This document shows positions 1 through 11,139 of a stretch of 64,000 bases of DNA, piece by piece (within the stretch, counting starts at the first letter, position 1; every line of letters begins with the position of its first letter). This stretch comes from Adineta vaga (lineage: Eukaryota > Rotifera): NCBI GenBank assembly GCA_021613535.1, contig CP075492.1:10354001-10418000 (forward strand), read 5' to 3'. Made by a program: the position numbers and the translations under genes. Below the pieces are notes generated by a model. It had not been told where the DNA came from, did no database searches, and worked only from the letters and a program-made list of their open reading frames with translations.

Positions 1-1518
1 AGCTCGTTCTAAACGTTTTCTATGCAATTCTGTATGTAATTCTTTTGAAAGTTGTACAGATGGATTGTTTGAACGAAATAGAAGAAAATATTGACCATCA
101 TTCATCAATGTTGAATCCTTTATCAGAGCTTCATGCAACAGATATTCGACACTTTCTGGTAATGATGGACGAACACGTTTAAAATCCGGATCCATATCCC
201 AACTATCGGCTGCTGTTACTGTTCCTGTGAATGTTGTAAATCCAATATTAAATGTATTTCCTATACCAAATCGTTCACGTGCTAATTGTCCAATATTTAC
301 TTCTCTTGCACGTCGCGAATCTGTTTCTCGTGCATCACCAACATGAGAATTATGAGCCTATTTGAAAATACAAAGAGAAACAATTAGATTGTATTGTTAG
401 TGATCAGAAATCTTTTACCCAAATGACAGCTTTCGTTTCAGGTCCATTATGTTTCAATAAATCTTGTAAACAATCTATCATATGAGTATCTCGTATATTC
501 CATGTAATTTCTCCACCTTCAAACATATGTCGATAATATTTTTCTGCTTCACGAACAATCTTTGCATTTTCCATTGCATAGAAACTTTCTTCCATTTCTG
601 TTTCACTACTTTTACTGTCAGCCATACGTTTTGCATGACTTTCTAGCATTTTCTTTAACACTTCAATTGCCTCTTTTTCACAACTACAAGAAAGTTTCGT
701 TGCAGCACAATAGCCATATTCTTGTTCGTCGGAATATCTCTCGAAACAACCATAACTTCTACGTGCTTGTTCAACAAGGTCTAAAAACGAACATAAAATT
801 CATGATAAAAACAAATCGTGATATAAAACATTGAACAAACCAGGTTCATTTTTTTCGAGATATTTCAATACTTCTGCACGCGAAGATTCTAAACTGTACA
901 GATCAATACCAAAGAAACCAACTTTCATCTTATTATCATTTTGGTTTTCATTATATTTTCGAAGCCAAGTGATAAAATCAAGGATAACTGTATTTCGCCT
1001 AAATGTAATCTTAATTATCGATTGAAATAAGAAGAGAATAAGGAATACAAACCACATCCATACTGGAAATCGTCTAAATTCTTTTAATGCATCCTCGGCA
1101 TCTTTAATTTTCGATGATGAAGCTAGTTGTTTTATCCAACGATTCACACGATATGCCGGTGGCCAATCAGCTTCACAAGCGATAACTGTAAAACCCTATT
1201 TAGAAGATATTAAAAATTAGATTCATTTTGAGAAAATGAGAGTTTATCTTATACTTTTTCTTGTATCAATCGTTTCGTAATCTCAGCTCTATGTAAATAA
1301 AATTCATGTGATCCTTAAAACAGACAAAATATTCACTTTTAGCATGATAAATATTTTGAAAACGTACCATGTGAAGCTTCACCGATCATTACTACTTTCG
1401 CATTACCAATTGCTGATAAAATTTGATCATAATCTGCTGATGTATTATTACGTAAACGTTGTGCATATTGTTGAATCAATTGTAAAGCTTTCGGATTTGT
1501 TTTCGATACTCCTGCCAT
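1..1518 (-). CDS. Erythromycin esterase family protein, C-terminus cut by window edge
   Basis: Enzyme of the erythromycin esterase / succinoglycan-biosynthesis-like hydrolase family; bacterial members hydrolyse macrolide lactones, but the substrate here is unknown. Exons in gene order: 1518-1368, 1313-1255, 1195 to about 1052, then further exons to the window edge. The spliced protein starts MAGVSKTNPKALQ and shows the family hallmarks in order: GEASHGSHEFYLHRAEITKR (with the His assigned catalytic in EreA-type enzymes), CEADWPPAYRVNRW, FRRFPVWMW, FFGIDLYSL, YRHMFEGGEITWNIRD and AHNSHVGDARETD. It continues beyond base 1. The start at 1518 is the first ATG in the first good coding exon; a further 5' exon near 1560-1640 cannot be excluded. 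The family is mainly bacterial and fungal, so horizontal transfer is plausible, but the gene has acquired introns. Family certain, function open. Confidence 0.88.
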
Positions 1519-2526
1519 CGATGCTTTGTGAATAAATGAAAATGATATAGAGCCACTAACTAAAGTAAGTTAAATAATACCCTTGTTGAACCGTCGCTAC
1601 TTTCAATAAAATATATTCATCCATCGAACTTAGCGCTACGATACGATTGGATCTTCTAACTGTTCCCTTTTTACGACGAACAAACGTTCTCGTTCGTATA
1701 TTGTTTATTTATACTTATTTGTTTTTTTCTTATCGTGTCATTTCAAGAGATGAAAAGCTTGATTGATTTTTTTCTCGCTTCATCCTTGAGATTTTTCTCC
1801 TAAGGGTTTCATTTTATTTGGAAACGGTTATTTTTAATTAAATTATAGTATACACGTATACAACAGGTCATTCGATTAACTAAATGAATGAGAAAAAGAA
1901 AACATAAATAGATCAATAGACAGCAATAATCATCATAAACATCTGTTAGTCGTCGCACGAGATTGATCCCCTGCTGTGTCTGTCTACTATTGGAGACGAA
2001 CGTTTTTATATAATGAAGGTCAACAAGACTCAACCCCTCGGGTATGAATCAATGTTTAATTGAAGTCCGATTCGTTTTTTTTTATGTCAAGCGTGTCCAA
2101 GAGTGTTACGCATATTAGTTATTCGTTTATTCAATACGTATATATTACGCCTATGTGAACAGAATGAACGTTATTAAATCGACAGATGGAGGCAATCATG
2201 TCGTAATGTAATAATTGTTCTACAATACATACGTGTGATTAACTTGATTAATCAGTGGAGTTGCTCAACAGAGAAAGAAAAGATCAATTTCATTCTCTTG
2301 TTTATGTATGAAATTTGTTCAAGTGTTCTTCTTCTCTTTTCCTCTCTCTCTCACTGTTTTCTTTCTCAATATTTTAGATGCGACGACGTCGACGAACTTC
2401 ATTACTATTTCTCTTCACCTTCGCATTCACTTAGCCACCGACATTCAATTGTTCACTTGTTTTCTATTCCGGTGGTGTGTGCGTGTGTTCGTTATTTATT
2501 CGTTCTTTTTTACAACCTCCACTTTT
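1519..2526. other. Intergenic: divergent 5' regions
   Basis: About 1 kb between two divergently transcribed genes. It is AT-rich with pyrimidine tracts on the right side. I see no convincing gene; the short open frames are low-complexity. An open frame continues upstream of the TRAK ATG (from 2308), so that gene could start earlier. Confidence 0.5.
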
Positions 2527-5500
2527 ATGTCCCATGCGACGACGCCAACCAAAGGCCCGTCAACTGTCGATTGTGAAGTCTTGACGGGTAAGTTTATTTC
2601 ATTATCATTAACTTCTTTACTGAAATAAAGTTAGTATAATCAAGGTTATACATAGATATGACAAAAGTCATATATTCTTAATCTCTTTCTCAGAAGAACA
2701 CTAAAAGTCTTTGCTCTTCTTCTTATTCTCTTAGTTTTATGACGTTTTGCGTAATCATTTAATGCACGTTGTGTCAATATCTATTACACATAACAGAAGA
2801 CAAGGTTGATACGCCTTTTCTGCAATGTTCATTTACAGGGAATCAGAAAGAAAAATGTTCTATGATCAAATCTCGATTGCTTGTCCCAGTTTCATTGAGA
2901 AGAATTATGATCATCTTGAAAATTTATCAATAGTTTTTTACTGATATTAACGGGATACTTGACTTCTCTTTTATGTCTCATTTTTTTTTCTTTGGTTACT
3001 TGATGAATATTCATATGTATGATTTTTTAATCAATGAACTTGATATTTAGACATTCATACACAAGCAAATTTGGCCGAAGTTGAAGTAGTCAGCTTAGTA
3101 CAAGAATTAATCCCACGTTATCGTCTACGTGCTGAAACTGATTTCGCTTGTTCAAACGAAGATTTCATACAAACACCACGTATTGACGGATCTGAATTTG
3201 AAGCTTTAACTAACATACAAATTCGTGCTCTTCTTGATTATTACGGTAACTAATTATATTCTTTCTGCTTGAATGATATACATACACTAACGAAGATAAT
3301 TTTTTCTCTTCCGTATCGTATAAACAACCATCATCCTACTCTCATCGACTGATTCATTTTTCTTTTCTAAACATGACGTCAGATTGATAAACATGTTTTT
3401 TTCTTAATCATAGATAGATAAAAATCAGTAAATAAGTAAAGTTTGAACGATGAAACTCAAGAATTGATTAGACAGTTGTCATTGATTTTGAGTACATTGA
3501 TTTCTTCTATCAGATTAATAATAATAATTATGTTTGCATGGTCATCGGTGATGGTATCTGATATACACAATATACCATACTATTGAGTGTCTCATGAATT
3601 AATTATTTTCCCAGACTACTAGACAATCAATCGATCTTTCTTAGTATAAAGAATCAAACATGATGTAACAATCATTATCGAGAAGAGAAAGTGTTGATCG
3701 AAGAGAATTCTATTTGTAAACAGTAAGTCTATTTACATTATCATCTAATAATATCATATTTCATCTGAAAACAAATAACAATTTTTGATGAGAGATCAAT
3801 TTCTTTGTTTATGTTTGAAAATAACTCAGATAACTTAATAGAAAATCTTCTTTGTAAATTTTAGCCTCATCAAACGATCGAATTAGTCAAATGACCAAAA
3901 CATACCATGATATAAGTGCTGTTACTCGCATGTTAGAAGAACGCGAGAATGATCTACAGATGGCCGTTATATTAGGTCATACATTATTAGAAAGTAATGA
4001 TTCACTTCGTAATCAAGTGACATTATTAGAACAAGATATTGTACAAACAACTGAAATTGTTAAACAACTTAAACATGACTTAGTTCTAAAAGAACGTGTC
4101 ATTCGATTTTATACTGACATGGAAGAAAGTGAGTTGGAAGCAGCAGAAGCCAGGTAAGTTCAATAGGAAAACACAGAAAATTTTATTATTCGATCACAAA
4201 ACCGATTTTCTTCTTCTAGTCATCCGGATGTTCGACAGTATGAACAAAAGATTCGGAATCTTGAAGAAGAAAATGAAGACTTACGTGCTGAAGTAGGAAC
4301 AATCTAATTCATCTTGGAATATGTAAAAGAGTTGTTTTTTAGACTTTACAATTGAAAATTGATTCAGAAAATTACGAACATCAAGAACAATCGATTGTTG
4401 ACAATTTTGTTAATACAATAGGTAAATAAAAATTCTGGAATATAGAAGAGAAATTTAACTGTTATTTTATTGAATAGCCAATGCAAATGCTGAAGTCGAT
4501 AATTTACAGCAAGAATTAATCAAAAAAACAAATGAAAATGTTCAACAGCAAGATGAAATTCTTCGTCTTTCTTATGAAGTAAAATTTTCTTGTTGATTCG
4601 ATTGGAAAACAAAATGATTTGTTTTTAGATGCGAGAAATTCGTCGAAGATTAGCAGAATTAAAGAAAGAAAATGAAGAATTAAGAAATCTTCTAGCCATC
4701 AGTGGAAGAAATCGACAAGATTATGAATCAAAAGTAAATATCTGTTTTATATACGAATGAAAAGATCTAAAAATATGCCTCTTTTCTTGCTTCTAGATTG
4801 AACACCTAGAAAGAAATTACAGTGAATGTTTAGAAAAACTTCATCAATCTCAAACTGAAGTGAATTCTTTACAACAGAAATTATTTCAAACATCTCCATC
4901 ATCATCCATGACTGATTTATCGACACATCGTCAGACAGTTTTCTTATCTCCTATTGAATATGCAAATTTTATGGGAATAGAAAATTCTCTCAAATCAGAA
5001 CTTGAAGAAGTTCTTGAAGATCCAAATCAACTTTGTACAACAACAATGACAGGTGATGAACAACTCACCTCAATCAAAAAATATTATCAAACAAGATCAA
5101 AACGCGATCAAAGTGATACTGATGGAGAATCAACAATGAATGATTCAGCATTTAGTGATACTGAAAGTTTAAGCAGGTAAGATATCTGCACGTTTGTGTG
5201 TAAGCAAAAATCATCTACTCTGTTTTATTTCTGTAAACATCAATATTCTCTATTGAATTATTTCGAAAAACTAAATGAGAGAATCATAGAAATAAAACAA
5301 ACTTGATGTTTTTCAAACGCTTTTGTTTATACTTATTACCTGCTTAGTGCTTCGTCTTGTCCTTATTGCCATCGATGTTCACCTCTACCTGCTTTCGATC
5401 CTAAGTATGCTTCTTATAAATTCGCTTCTATAGCAATTCTCTTCCTACTCATTTGAATCAATAGATCTTCTTCTACGTATCAATTCGAACGTCGAATGCC

Positions 5501-6374
5501 AACTGGAATATCATCACGATTAAAACTTGTCAAACGTTTAGAAGGTTAGTTTCAAAGACTAAATTTTCATTTGAGGTAAATCATGAATTCCTTGATTTTA
5601 GGATCAAATATGTTAAAACGTTGGCAAGAATTAGCTGAACCTAGTCTTTCATCATGTCTTCAAAATATACCCGGTGTTTACACACGTGCTGAAATTTTAC
5701 ATGAAGTGAAAGAAGAAGAAGATGATGATGATGAATATATATCAACACCACGTAATGAATTAAATTTATTATCAAGTATTTCGACGCCAATTCCATTCTC
5801 ACTGTAAGTAGCATTACTTTTTCAATTCTATTCAATTCATAACATGGAAATAATATATTTCTTTTGTAGACCAACATCAACGATAAAAGATCGAATGAGT
5901 CTTGTTGAATTACTAACACAACAAGGTTTAACCGCTCGAACATTGGATTTAATTGCACCTGATCCAGATGATAATGATGATCCCAGTACTCCACCATCGT
6001 CGCCAACACATGGTGCTCAAATTCAAACGAATGCTCTTCTTCATCAAGTTATGCAACGTCTTGTTGGAATGTCGTTACGTACATTTGAAACAATTGCAAC
6101 ATCCATAGCAGATCTTCCAGTAGATGAAGATGATCACGATGAAGAACAAAGATTTGAAGAACGATTACAAAAAACAACGACAGTTACTCCTCCGTCGTCA
6201 CCAAAATTCGAAGGATTGGCTGCACCTACTCCCAATACAGCTATGCGTGCAATCAAATCTAGTACATTTTTACGTGTTTCATCACTAAATCCATTTACTA
6301 AAGCAATTGCCACACGTTCACCTGGCGAAGTGCCATCGATTGTCTCCGATTTTCTTCGTGCTTATCGTCCATAA
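2527..6374 (+). CDS. TRAK: Trafficking kinesin-binding protein (TRAK/Milton/HAP1 family)
   Basis: Adaptor that links kinesin-1 and dynein to Miro on mitochondria. Twelve exons: 2527-2587, 3051-3245, 3865-4153, 4220-4292, 4343-4421, 4478-4578, 4629-4733, 4797-5176, 5348-5404, 5465-5544, 5602-5803, 5870-6374, giving 708 residues in frame. The N-terminal HAP1 region carries the family block EVEVVSLVQELIPRYRLRAE followed by MTKTYHDISAVTRMLEERE, LGHTLLESNDSLRNQVTLLE and a long coiled coil (roughly residues 90-330). The TRAK C-terminal blocks follow: a GSNMLKRWQELAEPSL segment (compare the GSxxLxRWQxLAxP stretch of animal TRAKs) and SLVELLTQQGLTA. The start at 2527 gives MSHATTPTKG; an earlier in-frame start is possible. 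The kinesin light chain gene lies 20 kb away. Confidence 0.93.
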
Positions 6375-6790
6375 CTATCCTCAATGAGAAAACGTTTTTT
6401 TTTCTCATCTACATTAATTAGGACTTCTTTCTTTTTGTATCTCTGTGTGTATATCTATATTTTTCAAGATGCTATGTATTTATTCGACTTATGATCTGAT
6501 TTTTTTTCCTTCTCTAACTCTTTCTTTTCATTGATAGCTAGAGCATACCTGTGTATTTTGTACTGTGGGTTTTCTGAACCTTTCTTTCATTCAAAGTCAC
6601 GGTTTTCTTTGTCTTTTGATTTCTAAGTTTTTTTTTTACAAAAAACAATTTCATTTGTGTACGCTTTGTGTGTGCGTGCCGTTACTTTTCTTTCGTTGTT
6701 CTTTTGATAAATAGAGTTATAAAGTGGAAGAGAAAAACAGAGAAAGAGAGAGAGAGAGATTATACAAAGAAAATATCTATTTTAATTTAG
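6375..6790. other. Intergenic: TRAK 3' end and POLD4 leader
   Basis: About 416 bases rich in T-runs, with an AG microsatellite near 6739-6758. It ends in a pyrimidine/AG acceptor (TTTAATTTAG) directly before the POLD4 ATG. No gene seen. Confidence 0.5.
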
Positions 6791-7323
6791 ATGTCTAAAA
6801 CGACTAAACGACAGAGAAAATTGGAGGATCTTTTTGGCAGTAGTTCGACAAAAAAGAAAAAAGAAAATAATGATAACGCAATCATCATCGATAAACAGAC
6901 TATTGTAAATACTACAAGTAAGTTTTTTCGTCGAATGAGAATAATAAAATTGATGACATAAATATAAATTTCTTATAGAACCGACTTCAACTGTACAAAA
7001 GATTTCAGATGACGATTTAGAATTCTTACGACAATTTGATCTCGATATGAAATTTGGACCTTGTACTGGTAGATCTGCGTTCGAGAATTTCTCCGGAAAA
7101 GGAAATCTTATTTTATATTTCTATTCTAGGCATTCCACGTATTGATCGTTACGAACGAGCTTTACGTCATGAACTAGATCCTCCACTTCGTGTTTTAGAT
7201 CTCATTAATCTTTATCCAAATGATCGACAAGTAACTCATTGGTAAATAAAAACAATTTGTTTAGTTTTTTTTCTACAAATATCTTTTCTTTTTTTTAGTA
7301 TTTGGCGTGACTATACTTTATAA
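6791..7323 (+). CDS. POLD4: DNA polymerase delta subunit 4 (p12)
   Basis: Smallest subunit of replicative DNA polymerase delta; it stabilises the complex and its contact with PCNA. Exons 6791-6917, 6979-7068, 7130-7241 and 7299-7323 give 117 residues (human p12 has 107). The C-terminal half is diagnostic: LEFLRQFDLDMKFGPCTGI, then RYERALRHELDPPLRVLDL and the end VTHCIWRDYTL, matching human FDLxWxYGPCTGI and the SLWHLYPL end. The N-terminus has QRKLEDLF, a degenerate PCNA-binding (PIP-like) motif, followed by a Lys-rich stretch. An acceptor-like TTTAG sits directly before the ATG, suggesting a trans-spliced 5' end. Confidence 0.92.
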
Positions 7324-7412
7324 CGCAATGTTTTGAAACGAGAATTTTTTTGTATATTTTTATTGTTGTAATAATTCAATATTTTTCAAATCGTTTTTAT
7401 TCAATAATTCCG

Positions 7413-7431
7413 AATAAAATAAATATTTCAG
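7413..7431 (+). promoter_or_regulatory. Poly(A) signal next to a candidate trans-splice acceptor
   Basis: AATAAA at 7413-7418 is followed within about a dozen bases by ATTTCAG (AG at 7430-7431), 12 bases before the RMDN-like ATG. A 3'-end signal of one gene abutting a splice acceptor of the next, with no usable donor between, is the arrangement expected for polycistronic RNA resolved by spliced-leader trans-splicing. Reading this as functional is inference. Confidence 0.5.
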
Positions 7432-7443
7432 ATCATTTCTTCA

Positions 7444-8630
7444 ATGTCTTCTTTTCCATGGCATCGTCTTCTTTTCTTTTCTCGTCATAGAAATCAGGTA
7501 CAAATCTAATACTGAATGAGCAGTTTTATCCTCTAGTTTATTTTAGCTATGGCGTTTTGCTACATTATTTTATAAAAATTCGACATCTTTTCGTGCAATT
7601 TCTTATCGAGCACCAGTTTCGACTTTAACGGCAGCATTACCATTTTGGTTAGTGGTTCGAGCAGCAGCTCAAGTTGAAGATGCTAATGAATCGAATCGAC
7701 CAAAAGGTTCTTATTGAATTTGAACTTATCTACGAAATGATGATTTCTTTGATTAGATCTTGGAACTATTGTCACACAATTGGATATAATGTTTGATAAG
7801 GAAGAATATCAGAAAGCATATGAATACATTGAACAAAATAAAGCCAATGAATTATTTCAAAGTCATTATATACGATGGCGAATAGCAAGGTACATGTGTG
7901 TGTGTGTGATTGTTTCATTTTTGGAGAAAAAGCAATAACAAACGATGCTTCTTTGTTTAGAATTTTTTACAAACTTTCATTAGTAACAAAAGATAAACAA
8001 TTGAAAAAGAAATTAGTTGAAGAAGGTTATGAACAAGTAAAATTAGCTCTCGTTTCAGGAAATCATATTTATTCAGTTCATAAATGGTATGGAATTTTAC
8101 TCAATGAAAAATGTCAATACATCAGTACAGATGAACAAATTCGTAGTGCTTATGAAGTTCTTGATCATTTCGAAGAAGCAGTACGATTAAATCCACAAGA
8201 TCCAACGTGTTATTATTTATTAGGATCATGGTTAGTCTATTGATTTTATATTCTTTGATCTGTATTGTCTCGAATATGTCGTTTTATTAGGTATTGGGAA
8301 GTTTCGAAATTATCCGGTTGGAAACGACGAATAGCAAAAATGATCTATGGTGAATTACCACAAGCAACCATTCATGATGCTTTAAAGAAATTTCTCTTAG
8401 CTGAAGAGATTTCTCCAGGATTTTATAGTAAAAATTTATTAATGCTCATTAAGTGCTATACTGAATTAAATTCTCGTCCAGCAGCAATGGAATTTGCAAA
8501 AATATTATTAAATCGTGAAAGAAAAACTCAAGAAGATGAAGAAGTTCATCAAGAATTACTTAAACTTATTCCTAAAATTGAACGTCTTTTACCATTTCCA
8601 ACACAAGCAAGTTTCAGTAAACATGTTTGA
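7444..8630 (+). CDS. RMDN1: Regulator of microtubule dynamics protein (RMDN1/FAM82B-like)
   Basis: TPR-fold protein associated with mitochondria and microtubules in animals. Exons 7444-7497, 7547-7706, 7757-7889, 7961-8230 and 8291-8630 give 318 residues (human RMDN1 314). The N-terminus is Arg-rich and hydrophobic (MSSFPWHRLLFFSRHRNQ), fitting a mitochondrial presequence. Family blocks are IYSVHKWYGILLNEK, HFEEAVRLNPQDPTCYYLLG, the junction-spanning SWYWEVSKLSGWKRRIAKM and SPGFYSKNLLMLIKCYTEL. The last two match the WCY...RRIAKMLF and FYSKNLLLLGKTY blocks of vertebrate RMDNs. It lies 121 bases after POLD4 on the same strand. Confidence 0.9.
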
Positions 8631-8789
8631 CATTTGCAACCATTGTTACCAAGTAACATCCTCTTTTTCTTTCTAACTACTAACGACATCTGAATAAATA
8701 TACTATTGATTACTTCAATTTCTGACTGTTGATCACGATGAAAGGCAACGCATACGGTTGCTAACTAACGAAATCTCATTTGTTTCTAG

Positions 8790-10766
8790 ATGTTAAGAAG
8801 TCTTTCTTGTCGGCAGACTAGTCGCTATGTCCTTATTAAGTCTTCTCGAGTGACTTTATCAACATTACCTTATCCAAAATCGAGTGAAACTCAAGCAGCA
8901 TCTGATGGCACTCCTATTAATTATCCAACAGGACAAACTCCGTCGAAACATGAAAACATACAAACCATCTCTGCAAATGATCTACTAGCAGCAAAACAAT
9001 CACATAAAATATCAAATGAAATAGAAAAAGATAAAATGATTGCCGGTCATTCATTATCATCGATATCGCCAACGAATATTCGAGTTTCTCAAGACAATAA
9101 AATTTCGAGTACACTCGTCTTACCTGGTGAACCTGTACGTGCCACAATTCCACCGTTAGCTACTGAACAACGACAAGAACATCAACTACAGTTAATGAAA
9201 CAGATGAACGAATGCCATCATCACGTTTTTCAGCATTTTTACGAAGTATTCGATCTGGTTTACCATTTTTTTCATCGAAGAAAAATCAAGCATCACCAAT
9301 GAATATTATGACAACTCGAGAACATTTTATTCCAGTAAGAACTCCTAACATTAGCTAATAAAACTTCTATTCACTATTTCTAGTTAACACGTCCATCATT
9401 AATTCGATTATTAGCTACAGATTATCAAATATTCGATGACAATGAAGATCGTCTTCTATTTCATGAATTATGTGAAGGTTTTGATGGTGCTGTTGTTCAA
9501 CGTTATCATCCGATATTAAATGAATTGAAAAATCTATTCAATCCATTAAATCCTGATCAGGATAGTATTGATCAACGTCAATTATCCAATCGTGATCGTT
9601 TAGATAATGAATATTGGTTATTACAAAAAGTTGATGATTTACTTCATCGATCGAATTTTACTGAATTACCTCGAAATATTCTTGTGGAAAAATTCATTAT
9701 ACAACGCAATTCAAAATCTTCAGATGTTAATATTAAAATCAATGGTTACGATTATGATGTTTTAAAATTTTGGATACTTGGTCGTGAACAAATACCAAAC
9801 ATTGAACTTTCACGATGGAAACGATTATTTCGAAAATCGAATTCAGTCGTATTAGATGATTATTTTAAACGTGTTATTCTTGCTGTGCGACTTAAAGGAC
9901 AAGATCGTTTGTATTTAAAAGCTTTTCGAGATATTCCATTACAACATCTACCACAATTATTACCCGTGGGAAAATTACAAAATGGTCAACATGAACAACG
10001 ATTAATTTGGTTAACGTGTTTTGTTGCAACAAGTACAGCTGTAACACATCTTATTACAACAATGGCAAATTTTCATCTACCAGGTTTAGTTATTGGTGGA
10101 AGTAGTCTAACATTATTACTTACATTATGGTCAATAAGAAGTGCCTATCGGTCGAAAATCAATTATCTAGCAGATATGAATCGAATTTTATTTTATAAAA
10201 ATATCGCATCGAATAAACAATTGCTAGCAATGATTATCGATCGAGCTGAAGATGAATTAAGTAAAGAAGTGTACGTAGATATTCTCGACCGTTGTTTGAA
10301 GTAATTGAATAAAACTCGATTTTTGTTTTTTGTTTAGATTACTTGTTTATATGATTATTTTATCGCGACAACGACATAATTCTGATTTGACTAAGAAAGT
10401 CCTTGAATTAGAAGTCGAAAATTGGATTCGTTTAAAAACGAATGCAAATATCAATTTCAACGGTGATCAAGCATTGGAATTTCTTCGTAAATTAGGTATA
10501 TCTTATTCTCATGAAACGATGTTCGATTATCAAACAAATCTTTTCATTTAGGTATTCTTTTACCCGAAGATCCAGCTCGACCTAATCGTTTACAAGTAAT
10601 CCCATTTAAACAAGTCGTTGGTATTCTTCCAAAGATTTCTCGAGCATTGAGTGAAAAAAATGAAGAATGGGATTTAATTGAAGGTTATGATAAAAAATAC
10701 TTTGAAGTCGATTGGAAAACTGTTCTAAATGAAGATAATCTTCTTAAAAAAGATGGATGGCATTAA
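8790..10766 (+). CDS. TMEM143: TMEM143-like mitochondrial membrane protein (DUF3754)
   Basis: Function poorly known; animal homologues localise to mitochondria. Proposed exons are 8790-9108, 9192-9334, 9384-10300, 10338-10495 and 10552-10766, 583 residues. The first intron (donor 9109, acceptor 9191) was chosen only because the frame changes between the 5' open frame and the block RSGLPFFSSKKNQASP; it is the weakest join. The core TTREHFIPLTRPSLIRLL, FDGAVVQRYHPILNELKNLF, NPLNPDQDS and RLYLKAFRDIPLQ matches the family. Two hydrophobic segments lie near LIWLTCFVATSTAVTHLIT and LVIGGSSLTLLLTL. The N-terminus (MLRSLSCRQTSRYVLIKSSR) is basic and presequence-like. TTTCTAG lies directly before the ATG. 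Confidence 0.82.
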
Positions 10767-11139
10767 TTTTTTTCGATGGTATATGGAAAAGCTAAGGATA
10801 GATTAGTATGCAATCGTTTTCCTCAGCCATCATAGTGTTCTTTTTTCTATATTTTTCTTTCATCTAACATTTATTTAACTATATTTGTGTGCGTGTATGT
10901 ATAGAAAACTTTGCTGTTGCAACAGCAATATATCTTTTTATGATTATTCAAGACAAAAAAATGAAGGAAAAGATAGTCATCATTTTTTCTATTTCTAGAT
11001 TGTAAAAGACTATCAATCAAGAATAGACATGATTGATAGTGAGACACCTGGAGCAGAGAAGAGTACCTTAGGATCGGCAAAACCAGGTAATAATATATAT
11101 ATATATATATATATTAAAAGATAGTTTCAGTATGTAACT
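10767..11139. other. Short intergenic with possible 5' exon of CFAP100
   Basis: The segment contains TTTCTAG, then an ATG at 11029 that opens a 58-base frame ending in a GTAATA donor. An AT dinucleotide tract (about 11092-11114) follows, then a TTTCAG acceptor at about 11126-11131. The 5' mini-exon does not join in frame to the acceptor that serves ATG 11140, so I did not include it. Confidence 0.4.
11092..11114. repeat. (AT)n microsatellite
   Basis: A run of about eleven AT units between the candidate 5' mini-exon and first certain exon of CFAP100. Slippage here could explain the out-of-phase join. Confidence 0.8.

Noticed and set aside
1560-1640. Possible extra 5' exon of the esterase (frame beginning MDEYILLKVATVQQ on the minus strand)
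   Set aside because: It would need an intron of about 21 bases and shows no similarity to the family N-terminus.
2308-2526. Upstream in-frame extension of the TRAK first exon
   Set aside because: The added residues are Phe/Ser/Leu-rich, typical of translated pyrimidine-rich leader, so I kept ATG 2527.
11029-11086. Mini-exon MIDSETPGAEKSTLGSAKP before CFAP100
   Set aside because: Its donor phase does not fit the acceptor before ATG 11140; no alternative acceptor restores the frame.
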